Notes: generated by a model from the letters alone, not told the origin. Counted from the first letter of the stretch, positions 1 to 9,965 are shown. The stretch: DNA of 64,000 nucleotides from UBA7434 sp042090785 (GCA_042090785.1 JBELIP010000001.1:62001-126000), one strand, 5' to 3'. A program made the numbers and translations.

Positions 1-255
1 AACAATGCCGCCACCCGTGGCAATCACTGCAGGAGCCGATTCACAAATATCTTGTAACACCTTGTGCTCTCTAAGACGAAAACCCTCTTCACCTTCTACG
101 TCAAAAATCCAAGGAATATTGGCACCACAACGCTCTTCTATTTCATGATCTGTATCCATAAAAGGCAGAGACAACTCGGTCGCCAAATGGCGACCGATAG
201 TCGTTTTTCCAGCCCCCATGGGGCCCACTAGAAAGACTTTCTTAAGCGATTTCAT
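1..255 (-). CDS. aroK: shikimate kinase, N-terminal part (runs off window)
   Basis: Shikimate kinase phosphorylates shikimate with ATP in the chorismate pathway in the cytoplasm. The 85 visible codons begin MKSLKKVFLV and contain a Walker A loop GPMGAGKTT at residues 11-19, the DTD metal/shikimate-binding motif at about 34-36, and the start of the GGG substrate-binding motif at about 81-83. All three are hallmarks of AroK. An in-frame stop lies just upstream of the ATG at 255, so the start is secure. The C-terminal half is beyond base 1. It follows pilQ in the same direction after about 105 bp, the usual pilMNOPQ-aroK arrangement, and aroB would be expected next outside the window. Confidence 0.95.
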   Translation of the reverse strand, partial: MKSLKKVFLVGPMGAGKTTIGRHLATELSLPFMDTDHEIEERCGANIPWIFDVEGEEGFRLREHKVLQDICESAPAVIATGGGIV

Positions 256-360
256 ACTAATTCATTATTAAAAGTGGATTGGCTTAGGCTCAACCATTTA
301 TATCACAGCAATCAAAGTAACGGTACTAAAGATGACTCAGATAACATCTAACAGCCGTAA

Positions 361-2622
361 TCAGTCCAACACGCGATCAGTTAGTATTCTCGGCGTAATA
401 AAAATCAATAATTCATTTTTCTCATTACCGACAATAGTACGCTTAAATAAATGTCCTAACACAGGTAGATCACCTAACACAGGTACTTTGGTTTCTTGTT
501 CCAACTCACTTTCTCGAAATACGCCACCTAAGACAATGGTTTTTCCATTATCAACTAAGGCCTGAGTACGGATTTCATTTTTTAGAATAATAGGCACCTG
601 CGAATTGTTTTCACCAAAAACAAAATCCTCACTACGCGAATCCTGAGTAATCACTAAATCGAGAATCAATCGATTATCTGGCGTAATACTTGGTGTCACT
701 TTTAAACTTAATACTGCCTCTCTAAACTTAATCGTTGAACGGCCACTCGCTGATGATTCTACATAAGGAATTTCTTCACCCGTCTTAATTTCAGCTTCTT
801 GTTTGTCACCCGTAATCACTCTAGGCTGAGAAACCACTTCGCCTCGCCCTTCGGCAGCAATCGCACTAAGCTCCGCATTTAAGGCAAAATTATCGCTAAG
901 AAAACCCACAGCAATAGACTGCGGCTGTCCAATCGAATCACTAATGCCTAAGTCAACAAAATTAGCATCGGGAAACTGAATAGAACCGTTACCGTTTACA
1001 AAGTCGAAAATACTAGTCAACTCATCGTCATCAGCGCCTACCTCATTCAATAAAGAATCGAGGCTACCAGTAACACCAAAGCGATCACCACTCCCTTGCT
1101 CAGCAGCACCACCGCCCCACTGTACACCGACCTGTTGATCGAAATTATCAGTTGCAACAACAATTCTTGCTTCAACCAGCACTTGTCGTAACGGCACATC
1201 AATATTGGCAATCAAGCGTCGAAATTCTTCTATTTTATCCGCCGTATCGGTAATCAGTAGCGCATTGGTGCGCTCATCAACAACCACTCTACCTCGAGGC
1301 GATAAAATACTACCCGTGGAGCCTGCCCCGGCATCTTCACCGTCATCGGTCTCTTCACTGTCAAATAGTTTAAAGAGTTCGCGCGCACTGGCATAACGGA
1401 TACGTATAAACTCGGTTTGTAAAGGCGCTAATTCTTGTAACTGTTTCAGCGTTTCAATTTCTTGACGTTCACGCTCGGCAATTTCTGCAGCAGGAGCAAC
1501 CATTAATACATTACCTACTTGCCGCTTATCTAGGCCTTTTGTTTTCAATATTAACTCTAACGCTTGGTCCCATGGGACATTTTGTAAGCGCAATGTAATA
1601 CTTCCATCAACCGAATCACTCGTCACTAGATTTAATTCAGTAAAATCGGCAATTAACTGCAAAACAGAGCGTACTTTAATATCTTGAAAGTTAAGCGATA
1701 ATTTTTCGCCTACATAAGAGAATGCTCTTTTTTGCTCTTCGACCTCTTGCAAAGTCAACGGCCGCACACTTAACACATAAACATTATCAGTCTGATACGC
1801 TAAATAATCATATTCCCCTTGCGGCGTAATCATAATATTCGTATCAGCGCCAGCCTGCTCAACATCAAACGCACTAACCGGTGTAGCAAAATCGGTCACA
1901 TCATAATGACGCTGTAACTGACCGGGCACCGAAGCATCCGACAATTCTATACGGATTTTTTGGCCTTCAAACCGCACATCAACATCAACTTGATCATCTG
2001 ATAATTCAATAACGACATTACCCTCGCCTGACTCACCGCGTTGAAAATCGATATGGGTAACACCTACTTTATAATCATTCTGTGTAAGCACCTGCTGACC
2101 AATGGCGGGATCAGCATCTTTATAAGGATCGAGCACTTCACTGTTACCCACTTCAATTAACAGTGAATTACCATCAATAGTTGCTTCATAAGGCGAAAGC
2201 TCTACGAGGTTAATAACAACTCGCGTTCTATCTTTTGTTTCTAACACCACCACACTTTGAGCATTGCCATAAGATAAGCTATATTTTTTCTGCGTCAATG
2301 CACTTTGAACACCAGGTAGGTCAAGCGCAATACGAGCGGGCTTTTCAATATTATATGCAGCAGGTTCAGGTGGCGTTTCGTCAAACTCCATTTTTATCTG
2401 AAACTTTCCTCCAGGCACAGAATTAAAACTAATATCCTGTAACTCGGCAGCAAATAAAGAAGCCGTCAAAAAAGATGTAAAGACAAAAAAGACAGCGACA
2501 CCGGCCGTCACCCTCTTAATACATTTAGTCATTGTTACGGCTAACGTTGCGCTTCGCATAGAGTCCCACCCAAAATGGTTTATCATCGTACTCGCCTTTA
2601 TCATTAAATATTTAAAAAGCAT
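361..2622 (-). CDS. pilQ: type IV pilus outer-membrane secretin PilQ
   Basis: PilQ forms the gated outer-membrane channel through which the type IV pilus passes. The 753-residue frame shows a signal peptide (hydrophobic run ending SLFA before AELQDISF), two AMIN-type beta domains at about 65-155 and 190-300, a secretin/TonB short N-terminal domain at about 315-375, an N1 domain at about 400-490 (VVVDERTNALLITDT), and a C-terminal secretin domain with the conserved VPVLGDLPVLGHLFK stretch. The first ATG overlaps the pilP stop by one base (TAATG), which favours translational coupling. However, about 30 residues precede the basic MTKCIKR start of the signal peptide, so an internal Met (22 or 31) is also plausible. 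It is the last pil gene of the operon. Confidence 0.96.
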   Translation of the reverse strand: MLFKYLMIKASTMINHFGWDSMRSATLAVTMTKCIKRVTAGVAVFFVFTSFLTASLFAAELQDISFNSVPGGKFQIKMEFDETPPEPAAYNIEKPARIALDLPGVQSALTQKKYSLSYGNAQSVVVLETKDRTRVVINLVELSPYEATIDGNSLLIEVGNSEVLDPYKDADPAIGQQVLTQNDYKVGVTHIDFQRGESGEGNVVIELSDDQVDVDVRFEGQKIRIELSDASVPGQLQRHYDVTDFATPVSAFDVEQAGADTNIMITPQGEYDYLAYQTDNVYVLSVRPLTLQEVEEQKRAFSYVGEKLSLNFQDIKVRSVLQLIADFTELNLVTSDSVDGSITLRLQNVPWDQALELILKTKGLDKRQVGNVLMVAPAAEIAERERQEIETLKQLQELAPLQTEFIRIRYASARELFKLFDSEETDDGEDAGAGSTGSILSPRGRVVVDERTNALLITDTADKIEEFRRLIANIDVPLRQVLVEARIVVATDNFDQQVGVQWGGGAAEQGSGDRFGVTGSLDSLLNEVGADDDELTSIFDFVNGNGSIQFPDANFVDLGISDSIGQPQSIAVGFLSDNFALNAELSAIAAEGRGEVVSQPRVITGDKQEAEIKTGEEIPYVESSASGRSTIKFREAVLSLKVTPSITPDNRLILDLVITQDSRSEDFVFGENNSQVPIILKNEIRTQALVDNGKTIVLGGVFRESELEQETKVPVLGDLPVLGHLFKRTIVGNEKNELLIFITPRILTDRVLD

Positions 2623-3152
2623 TAGCTATCTTCCTTTAATTTCAAGGTTCTTGGCCGCTCTATCCAAGAATCGGGGCCATTTGCAATAATCTCAATTAAC
2701 GCCAATGAATCGTGTCGTATATCGACAATACGGCCATGATTTTTGCCGAGATAATTACCACTAAGTACTTGGTGAACAGAACCACTACCATCATCGACTA
2801 GCGCCCAAACCGTCCCTTGCTGCTCTAAAGTGCCTACCATTGAAATAGCTTCTATATTGAAGTTTTCAAGTAATTCTTTTGCACGCTTGGCGTTGGGTTT
2901 AACATTACTCGACATCGATAAATTAGCGATCTCTCTAATTTTTACGGGCACCTCAAAAGGCGAACGCATAGCTGCTGCGTTATAGCGGAAAGCTTTATAG
3001 GTTTTAAATATAGGAATGGGAGCAATAACGCCTTGTGGTTCTTGACGAACTTGATCCATAAAATCATCAAGGTCGGTATATTCTGGCGAGGAGCAACCAG
3101 CCAATAAAAAAATAAATACTGCAACTTGTAACTGTCGTAGATTGATCTTCAT
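2622..3152 (-). CDS. pilP: type IV pilus inner-membrane lipoprotein PilP
   Basis: PilP is the periplasmic lipoprotein that links the PilMNO inner-membrane platform to the PilQ secretin. The 176-residue product has a short lipoprotein signal with lipobox LLAGC (Cys20), then a low-complexity linker and a C-terminal beta-domain. It contains SPFEVPV, and the later GTVWALVDDGSGSVHQV and KNHGRIVDI segments resemble the homology domain of the family. Length is typical. It shares one-base overlaps with pilO upstream and pilQ downstream, so the five pil genes are almost certainly one transcript with coupled translation. Confidence 0.94.
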   Translation of the reverse strand: MKINLRQLQVAVFIFLLAGCSSPEYTDLDDFMDQVRQEPQGVIAPIPIFKTYKAFRYNAAAMRSPFEVPVKIREIANLSMSSNVKPNAKRAKELLENFNIEAISMVGTLEQQGTVWALVDDGSGSVHQVLSGNYLGKNHGRIVDIRHDSLALIEIIANGPDSWIERPRTLKLKEDS

Positions 3153-3805
3153 TACTCATCCTCATCTTTATAACGATAAGTCTTTGCAAGAATTTTCATT
3201 TCCATCACACCAGGTCGATCCTCAATGGGTAGAATTTCAAAATCATGTAATGTAACAATTCTAGGCAGGCCAGAAATTCCACTTACGAATGCACCTAAAT
3301 CATGATACGAGCCAGTAACATCAATATTAATCGGCAGCTCAATATAAAACTCTTGCGCTAACTCAGCTTGCAATTCAATACTCTGAAACTCTAAACCGTT
3401 ATCGACACCCGTAGCCGTAATATCTTCCAACAGTCCTGGCACCTCGGTATCCGATGGCAACTGACTCACCAAAGCACCAAATATTTTTTGCATTTCATCC
3501 ATTTGCTTTCGCAAGGCATCAAGGTTAGCCGCCTCAAAGGCTTTTTGTTTAAACTCAACCTTTAACGACTGCTCTTTTACTTGTGCTGCATTCAACTGCT
3601 CAACTTGCGCCTTAGTAAAAAACGTATAACCCAGTAGTAAACAAATCGCAAAAGCGGCAACAAGAATAAACACCTTAACAACAGCAGGCCAAGAACCAGG
3701 ACTCTCCCAATCGAGTTGATCGAGCTCAACTTCTGACACAGCTTGACGCCATGAATTAAATTTTTCTGACAACGTTTGTGTAAATGACAAAGTTGACATA
3801 GCCAC
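3152..3805 (-). CDS. pilO: type IV pilus alignment protein PilO
   Basis: PilO forms heterodimers with PilN in the inner-membrane alignment complex. The 217-residue protein has a cytoplasmic N-terminus of about 42 residues, one transmembrane helix at about 43-64 (VVKVFILVAAFAICLLLGYTF), a coiled coil at about 65-110, and a C-terminal ferredoxin-like domain (VTGSYHDLGAFVSGISGLPRI, the family signature). The stop and start codons overlap those of pilP and pilN by a single base. Nothing unusual is seen. Confidence 0.95.
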   Translation of the reverse strand: MAMSTLSFTQTLSEKFNSWRQAVSEVELDQLDWESPGSWPAVVKVFILVAAFAICLLLGYTFFTKAQVEQLNAAQVKEQSLKVEFKQKAFEAANLDALRKQMDEMQKIFGALVSQLPSDTEVPGLLEDITATGVDNGLEFQSIELQAELAQEFYIELPINIDVTGSYHDLGAFVSGISGLPRIVTLHDFEILPIEDRPGVMEMKILAKTYRYKDEDE

Positions 3806-4368
3806 TATTCCTCTACGTCAGTAATGGATGCTGTTGAAAGCGTTACTGCCAAACTAAAATTATTGGCTTGTTCGCCGAAAGCAGGATTAGCAACTACCGC
3901 CATTAAATTAGGGTCGGCAAACCAATTCGAGTTATCAAGCCGCCGCATTAAATTCGATACGCGATTATTCGATTCTGCGGTACCATCAATCGTCAAACGC
4001 TGATCTTCACGGAGCAAGCGCTGGTAATAAACGCCATCCGGCAGCGTCCGCACAAATTGATCAAAAATACGTACAATCACAGGGCGGTTACCCTGTAAGC
4101 CTTGAATAATATTCATTCGATCAATTAACTGTTCACGTCTTGATTTGAGCGCATCAATTTCTTGCACCTCTTCATTTAAAAAATCGATATTGGTTTGCAT
4201 ATAAGCATTGCGTGTATTTTGATTATTGATAGCATTACTCATAACAAAATAGGCAACCCCTACCAACAAACCAGCGCCTATAACAACAGAACCTAAATTA
4301 CCTAAGAACTCTTGCTTGAGCTGCTCTCTTCTTGCCTCGCGCCAAGGCAATAAATTAATTCTGGCCAT
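3805..4368 (-). CDS. pilN: type IV pilus assembly protein PilN
   Basis: PilN binds PilM through its cytoplasmic N-terminus and pairs with PilO in the periplasm. The 187-residue protein begins MARINLLPWR, the conserved INLLPWR PilM-docking motif, followed by a transmembrane helix at about 27-47, a coiled coil at about 55-85, and a ferredoxin-like periplasmic domain. The single-base overlaps with pilM and pilO show it lies within the coupled pilM-N-O-P-Q operon. Confidence 0.95.
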   Translation of the reverse strand: MARINLLPWREARREQLKQEFLGNLGSVVIGAGLLVGVAYFVMSNAINNQNTRNAYMQTNIDFLNEEVQEIDALKSRREQLIDRMNIIQGLQGNRPVIVRIFDQFVRTLPDGVYYQRLLREDQRLTIDGTAESNNRVSNLMRRLDNSNWFADPNLMAVVANPAFGEQANNFSLAVTLSTASITDVEE

Positions 4369-5429
4369 TAATCAAAACTCCTCATAGCCAAACCACAGGC
4401 AATCATTAACGATGGTGCATCATTACTTAGCGCATTCGCATCGACCTTGGATGAAATACTCATATCTAAAAAGGGGTTCGCTACCGAAGCCGGCGTCCCT
4501 AACTTTTCTTCAACTAAAGCTGCCAGACCTTCCATTGCAGCGACTCCACCGGCTAAAACAATATGGTCGACGGCATCAAATTGGCTTGAAGAAAAAAAGA
4601 ATTGTAGTGAACGTGACACTTGCTGTAATACGGCATCTTCAAAGGGGGCTAATACTTCTTGTTCATAATCATCGGGTAAACTGCCCTGCTTCTTGGCTAA
4701 GCCGGCTTCTTCTTCTGACATACCATAACGACGCTGAATTTCTTCGGTTAGCTGCTTACCGCCAAATAATTGCTCACGCGTATATACGGTGTGACCATTA
4801 GTGAGCACGCTTAACGTTGTCATTGTTGCACCAATATCAACAATGGCCACTGTCTCACCTTGGTCACAGCCAATGGATTCAGCTATTTGATCAAAGGCAC
4901 GCTCCATATCATAAGCTTCGACATCAACCACTTTGGCTTCAAGGTCAGCGAGCTCTAGTGCATCAACACGTAAGTCGACATTTTCTTTACGGCAAGCGGC
5001 AAGCAAAACATTACAAGCACTTGGGTCATTATCCGAAATCCCCTGAACTTCAAAATCAATAGCCACTTCATCTAATGGGTATGGAATATATTGGTCAGCT
5101 TCCGCCATAATTTGCGCTTCCATTGCATCATCATTTAAGTCTACATCCATGGTAATCAACTTAGTAATTACCGCAGAGCCGGCAACGGCAACAGCGGCAT
5201 TCTTTTGTTTGGTTTTGGATTGATAAAGTACTTGGCGAAGCGCATCTGCCACGCCCTCAGGATCGGTGACATTTTTCTCAATAACAGCATTTGGCGCCAA
5301 AGAGGCAACCGCATAAGCTTCAACGCAAAAACGACCGCCTGATTGACTTAATTCAAGTAACTTCGCCGATGATGAACTGATGTCTAACCCCAACACGATG
5401 GGTTGTTTCTTCTTAGCAAGCCCTAGCAT
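4368..5429 (-). CDS. pilM: type IV pilus actin-like ATPase PilM
   Basis: PilM is a cytoplasmic FtsA/actin-like protein that binds the PilN N-terminus and couples the pilus motor to the alignment complex. The 353-residue product has the phosphate-1 loop GLDISSSSAKLLEL near residues 14-27, a second nucleotide-binding segment VAIVDIGATMTTLSVL at about 190-205, and a glycine-rich adenosine motif VLAGGVAAMEGL at about 292-303, all in the expected order. It is the first gene of the pil operon and diverges from mrcA across a 294-bp intergenic region, which probably contains both promoters. Confidence 0.95.
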   Translation of the reverse strand: MLGLAKKKQPIVLGLDISSSSAKLLELSQSGGRFCVEAYAVASLAPNAVIEKNVTDPEGVADALRQVLYQSKTKQKNAAVAVAGSAVITKLITMDVDLNDDAMEAQIMAEADQYIPYPLDEVAIDFEVQGISDNDPSACNVLLAACRKENVDLRVDALELADLEAKVVDVEAYDMERAFDQIAESIGCDQGETVAIVDIGATMTTLSVLTNGHTVYTREQLFGGKQLTEEIQRRYGMSEEEAGLAKKQGSLPDDYEQEVLAPFEDAVLQQVSRSLQFFFSSSQFDAVDHIVLAGGVAAMEGLAALVEEKLGTPASVANPFLDMSISSKVDANALSNDAPSLMIACGLAMRSFD

Positions 5430-5723
5430 GTCATAACATTCCTAATTAGCACTTTGAATTTGGTGTAACACCGCCATGAAAAAATAGCGCCTATTAAACA
5501 TTCGGTTATTAAATCTCTTAACTGGACATAGACAGCACTTTTTTCACAATGTCTCAATTTAATGTCATTAGTTTTACCAAGACTCTTCTAAATCTTTGTT
5601 CTTGGGTAATGGCCAAAGCCTAGTCTAAATTTTGTCCTTATTAGAAAATTACCACCATTCCTTGGCGCTTTTTCGCTATGCTTGCGCAGTAGATTCCAAA
5701 TACTCACAAGAAACCGATAAATA
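5430..5723. promoter_or_regulatory. divergent intergenic region, pilM / mrcA
   Basis: This stretch of 294 bp separates the divergent starts of pilM (minus) and the PBP1A gene (plus), so it must hold at least one promoter for each. It is A+T-rich. I could not identify a convincing -35/-10 pair or a known operator by eye, and no additional ORF or RNA is evident. Confidence 0.5.
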
Positions 5724-8390
5724 ATGCATCGTCATCACTCTTTACCAACCAAAATTTTTACATTGCTTTTACTTAGCGGGCTTGGTGCCGTGCTTATCAT
5801 TTGCGCAACCTTTTTATACCTTAGTCCAAAGTTGCCGCCAGTGGATGTACTCCGAGAGGCAAAACTACAAGTCCCATTGAGAATCTATTCACAAAATGGT
5901 GAATTGATTGGCGAATTTGGTGAAAAGCTAAGAACGCCCATAAAAATGGAAGCCGTTCCCGCCCACTTTATTAACGCCATACTCTCGGCTGAAGATGATC
6001 GATTTTTAAAGCATCAAGGCATTGATCTTGGTGGTCTTCTAAGAGCCGCATCTCAACTTTTTGTGAGTGGGGAAATTCAGAGTGGCGGCAGCACGATTAC
6101 CATGCAGGTTGCACGTAACTTTTTTCTGAGTAGCGAGCAAACCTTTTTACGTAAGTTCAATGAAATATTCTTAGCACTACAAATAGAAAGAACGCTAAGC
6201 AAAGATGAAATTCTTGAGCTGTATGTCAATAAAATTTATTTAGGCAAACGCGCCTACGGTATTCAGGCCGCCGCTGGCGTTTATTATGGCAAACCCATTG
6301 AAGCATTAGATTTAGCCCAACTTGCAATGATTGCCGGCCTACCCAAAGCGCCATCAGCTTACAACCCGATTAACAATCCAACACGCGCAAAAATACGCCG
6401 CAACTGGATTTTAGGTCGCATGCTAAAACTGAACTATATCAATGAGCAGGATTGGTTAGCTGCAACGAGTCAACCTGTAACCGCGACTTATCACGGCAAA
6501 AAACTCGCACTTAATGCTGGCTATGCTGCAGAAATGGCTAGAGCAATTGCTATAGAGAAACTCGGCCGCGCAGCATATACCGACGGCTTTATCATTAAGA
6601 CAACCATTGATGCTGACAAACAACGAAGCGCGCAACGTGCAGTCGCTAATGGCCTAGTTGCCTATGACGCTCGACATGGTTATCGCGGCCCAGAGCAACA
6701 GCTCGAAATAACTGATAATGAAATGACAAACAAAGAAAACTGGCTCGCTATACTAAAAAGAACCCGAACCATTCAAGGACTTGTGCCTGCGGTTGTTACT
6801 GCTATTAATAAACCTATTATCGAAATGCCTAGCATTGATGAACTGACTGCACAACTTACTGCGCAACTCACTGCAGAACCTAGCCAGACTTCCGATACAG
6901 ATATAATAGAACAGCCAGAAGTAGCCGAGCCCATAGCTGACGTCTTGCCTGATGAACAAGACCGTATAGAAATTATGTTTGCCGATGGCAGCACTACCGA
7001 ATTTATTTGGGATAGCAAAAAAAACCCACTGCGCCCATACATTAATGAAGATGTACGCGAACCGACACCTAAAAAGATTAGTCAATTGCTGAGTGTTGGC
7101 AATTTAATTCGAGTCCGTATAGAGAAAACAAATGACGCCCCCATTATTAGTCAAATCCCTACCGCTAGTGCAGGGCTTGTTGCTTTAAACCCAAGTGATG
7201 GTGCTATCCATGCATTAGTCGGCGGCTTTGACTTTCAACACAGTAAATTTAATCGTGTCACGCAAGCATATCGTCAAACCGGCTCTAACTTTAAACCCTT
7301 TGTTTATGCTGCAGCCCTAGAGAGCGGCTTTACCGCCGCCAGCGTCATCAATGATGCACCTATTGTTTTTGCTGACAATAAACTTGAAAGTGATTGGCGT
7401 CCTGAAAATTCAGGCGGCAAATTTTATGGTCCTACCACATTAAGACGCGCCTTATATTTATCACGGAATTTAGTTTCCGTTAGGTTACTTCGCGAACTCG
7501 GTATTAATAACGCGATCAATTATTTAAATCGTTTTAAATTCAGTAACAAACCATTACCAAGAGATTTATCTTTATCATTAGGCAGTTATGCTATGACTCC
7601 ACTGCAAGTTGCAGCGGCTTATAGTGTCTTAGCCAATGGCGGCTACCGGGTGTCTCCACACTTAGTGACACAAATAGAAAACCGACAAGGTGAAATTGTA
7701 TTCGCAACCACTAAACACATTGCCTGCTTAGAATGTAACACTCCGTTAACGGACAATAACGAAGACAGCATAGATGCCGATTTAGAAGAAGCAGAATCAT
7801 TAGATGCCCTATTATTAAATAATCCAATAATGGATTTATCGCTAAATGAAAACTCCGAGAATGAATTATCTGCCAACAAACCCTTCATAACAGAAGTTGC
7901 CGCCGAACAAATAGTTGACCCTCGCGTCGTATATATTGTTGATAGCATACTTCAGGATGTAATACGTCGCGGCACAGGAAGAAAAGCAAGAACGTTAGGG
8001 CGATCTGATTTAGCAGGTAAAACCGGCACCACTAACGGCCCTACTGATGCTTGGTTTTCTGGCTATCACCCCGAGCTAGTCACAACAACATGGTTAGGGT
8101 TTGACGACAACCAGTTACTCGGCCAGCGCGAATACGGCGGCTCAGCCGCACTGCCTATTTGGATTGATTTTATGCGCGACAGTTTAAATGACGTAAAAAC
8201 CGCAACCAGAACCCAACCCCCAGGCATGGTGTCGGTAAAAATAAATCGCTTAACAGGCTTACCGTCTACAGCTGATGATTCACAAAATATATTTGAATCG
8301 TTTTTAGAAGAGTACGTGCCAGAACAAAACACACCTTCAACTAGCCACTCTAATAACGATCAGCTAATGCTTGATGAAGAATTGTTCTAA
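5724..8390 (+). CDS. mrcA: penicillin-binding protein 1A (bifunctional peptidoglycan synthase)
   Basis: This class A PBP polymerises and cross-links peptidoglycan at the cytoplasmic membrane. The 888-residue product has an N-terminal membrane anchor (about 11-33), a glycosyltransferase domain with the catalytic Glu in ILSAEDDRF (E90) and the GGSTITMQVARN motif, a central OB-like insert, and a transpeptidase domain with SNFK (S521, K524), SRN (580-582) and KTG (766-768). All catalytic residues are intact. An acidic variable insert at about 370-400 carries three copies of a LTAQ-type tetrapeptide encoded by a 12-bp tandem repeat. A second acidic insert lies between SRN and KTG at about 675-720. 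Divergence from pilM is the usual context. Confidence 0.96.
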   Translation: MHRHHSLPTKIFTLLLLSGLGAVLIICATFLYLSPKLPPVDVLREAKLQVPLRIYSQNGELIGEFGEKLRTPIKMEAVPAHFINAILSAEDDRFLKHQGIDLGGLLRAASQLFVSGEIQSGGSTITMQVARNFFLSSEQTFLRKFNEIFLALQIERTLSKDEILELYVNKIYLGKRAYGIQAAAGVYYGKPIEALDLAQLAMIAGLPKAPSAYNPINNPTRAKIRRNWILGRMLKLNYINEQDWLAATSQPVTATYHGKKLALNAGYAAEMARAIAIEKLGRAAYTDGFIIKTTIDADKQRSAQRAVANGLVAYDARHGYRGPEQQLEITDNEMTNKENWLAILKRTRTIQGLVPAVVTAINKPIIEMPSIDELTAQLTAQLTAEPSQTSDTDIIEQPEVAEPIADVLPDEQDRIEIMFADGSTTEFIWDSKKNPLRPYINEDVREPTPKKISQLLSVGNLIRVRIEKTNDAPIISQIPTASAGLVALNPSDGAIHALVGGFDFQHSKFNRVTQAYRQTGSNFKPFVYAAALESGFTAASVINDAPIVFADNKLESDWRPENSGGKFYGPTTLRRALYLSRNLVSVRLLRELGINNAINYLNRFKFSNKPLPRDLSLSLGSYAMTPLQVAAAYSVLANGGYRVSPHLVTQIENRQGEIVFATTKHIACLECNTPLTDNNEDSIDADLEEAESLDALLLNNPIMDLSLNENSENELSANKPFITEVAAEQIVDPRVVYIVDSILQDVIRRGTGRKARTLGRSDLAGKTGTTNGPTDAWFSGYHPELVTTTWLGFDDNQLLGQREYGGSAALPIWIDFMRDSLNDVKTATRTQPPGMVSVKINRLTGLPSTADDSQNIFESFLEEYVPEQNTPSTSHSNNDQLMLDEELF
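6840..6875 (+). repeat. 12-bp tandem repeat x3 inside mrcA
   Basis: Three in-frame 12-bp units (gaactgactgca, caacttactgcg, caactcactgca) encode ELTA-QLTA-QLTA in the variable insert of PBP1A. The third codon positions and first base have diverged while the period is kept. Because 12 is a multiple of three, expansion or contraction would not break the frame. It matches the period and style of the gene-end repeats elsewhere in this window. Confidence 0.85.
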
Positions 8391-8403
8391 TATTCAGATT
8401 AAC

Positions 8404-9663
8404 CTAAGCAGAGTAATCTTGCGGGTAAGGTTGTTGCGCAACACCGGTATCCACTGCAGCACGCGCAACCGCTGATGAGACTGCCATTAATAATCGCGGG
8501 TCTAATGGCTTAGGAATAATATACTCTTTACCAAACGCCAAATCTTTAATCCCGCAAGCGGCAATCACCGCTGCAGGCACAGGCTCTCTCGCTAACTCTT
8601 TTAATGCATGCACAGCCGCTATTTTCATTGCTTCATTAATAGCGGTTGCCCTTACATCCAACGCACCACGAAAAATATACGGAAAGCCTAATACATTATT
8701 CACCTGATTCGGTAAGTCCGAACGGCCAGTAGCAATAATAATATCGTCACGCGTAGCATGGGCTAAAGCCGGTGCAATTTCAGGGTCAGGATTTGAGCAA
8801 GCAAATATAATTGGCTTTGGCGCCATAGTTAATAATGCTTCTGGCGTTAATAAATTAGAACCCGACAAACCAATAAATGCATCGGCATTGACACAGGCAT
8901 CATCCAATGTACGCATAGCGGTGTCTCTAGCAAACTCCGCTTTGTATTTATTAATATTTTCACGGCCTTTATAAATAACACCTTGGCGATCTAGCATAGT
9001 AATTTTATTGTAATCAGCACCCAGACTTATTAATAAACGCATGCCCGCTATTGCAGCAGAACCTGCACCCAAGCAAACAATATTAGCTTCTGGCAAGGAT
9101 TTACCTTGTATCTCTAACGCATTAATTAAGCCAGCAGCAGTGACAATGGCAGTACCGTGTTGATCATCATGAAAAACTGGAATATCGCATAAGGCTTTTA
9201 AGCGTCGTTCAATTTCAAAGCATTCGGGTGCTTTAATATCTTCAAGATTAATACCGCCAAATGTTTTTGCAATATGTTTAACGGTATCAACAAATGTATC
9301 GGGATCTTCTGTATCGACTTCAATATCAATTGAATCAATATTAGCAAAACGCTTAAACAATAACGCCTTACCTTCCATTACTGGCTTGCTGGCCAATGCA
9401 CCTAAATTCCCTAAACCAAGAATCGCAGTACCATTACTAATAACCGCAACAAGATTACCTTTAATGGTGTAATCGTAGGCGGCTTCAGCATGTTCAGCAA
9501 TTGCGCGCACCGGCTCAGCAACACCGGGGCTATATGCCAAAGCAAGATCGCCTTGTGTTTCTGCCGAGGTGGTTATTTGAATGCCAATTTTCCCCGGCTT
9601 AGGGTTGGCATGATAATCGAGTGCTGCTTGCTTTGGCGCTTCGTTAGAGAATCGAGTTGTCAT
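8404..9663 (-). CDS. maeB: malic enzyme, short form without phosphotransacetylase domain
   Basis: This enzyme oxidatively decarboxylates malate to pyruvate using NAD(P)+. The 419-residue protein has the malic N-terminal domain with YSPGVAEPVRAI and the YTIKGNLVAVISNGTAILGLGNLGALASKPVMEGK region, the metal-binding VFHDDQHGTAI motif at about 160, and a Rossmann segment IVCLGAGSAAIAGM at about 195-208. It lacks the C-terminal phosphotransacetylase-like domain of the 750-residue MaeB proteins, as is known for Pseudomonas-type enzymes, so it is complete rather than truncated. It converges on mrcA with a 13-bp gap. Cofactor preference cannot be read with confidence. Confidence 0.92.
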   Translation of the reverse strand: MTTRFSNEAPKQAALDYHANPKPGKIGIQITTSAETQGDLALAYSPGVAEPVRAIAEHAEAAYDYTIKGNLVAVISNGTAILGLGNLGALASKPVMEGKALLFKRFANIDSIDIEVDTEDPDTFVDTVKHIAKTFGGINLEDIKAPECFEIERRLKALCDIPVFHDDQHGTAIVTAAGLINALEIQGKSLPEANIVCLGAGSAAIAGMRLLISLGADYNKITMLDRQGVIYKGRENINKYKAEFARDTAMRTLDDACVNADAFIGLSGSNLLTPEALLTMAPKPIIFACSNPDPEIAPALAHATRDDIIIATGRSDLPNQVNNVLGFPYIFRGALDVRATAINEAMKIAAVHALKELAREPVPAAVIAACGIKDLAFGKEYIIPKPLDPRLLMAVSSAVARAAVDTGVAQQPYPQDYSA

Positions 9664-9900
9664 ACCTTAACCAGAATTTATTGTCGATAATAAGAAAGAA
9701 TCATACAGACCGCGAAAATGAATAAGGTTCAAAAATCTTATAGCAAATGATTAATCATTTATGGATAGTAACTTATTAATTAAAAATATGAACTGTATAG
9801 GCTAAATAAAAGTGAGTGATAAGATGGCAAGGTAGAGAAAAAGAAAGGAAACGAAAGAGAAGACTGGGTTAATCACTATTTGTGAGTGGCCAATTTTTGA

Positions 9901-9940
9901 CATGATTGAGTGATTGATTACATGGTTGAGTGATTGATTA
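9901..9940. repeat. 20-bp tandem duplication in the maeB-rpmE intergenic region
   Basis: Two adjacent 20-bp units (catgattgagtgattgatta and catggttgagtgattgatta) differ at one base. Each unit also contains a shorter internal echo (tgattga / tgattgat). The repeat lies in a 374-bp gene-free region (9664-10037) between the maeB start and the rpmE stop; apart from this and the rpmE terminator I see nothing there. Confidence 0.9.
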
Positions 9941-9965
9941 AAAGGCGCGCTATAAAACAAACAAG

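Noticed and set aside
332..565. 77-codon plus-strand frame antisense to pilQ
   Set aside because: It lies opposite the well-supported pilQ 3' end, with no SD or domain.
4412..5062. Three plus-strand frames opposite pilM
   Set aside because: Mirror frames of a conserved gene; low-complexity His/Leu content and no motif.
8404..9663. Truncated malic enzyme pseudogene
   Set aside because: The missing phosphotransacetylase domain is a normal feature of the short family; the catalytic domain is complete.
9901..9940. CRISPR-like array
   Set aside because: Only two adjacent copies with no spacer; a simple tandem duplication.
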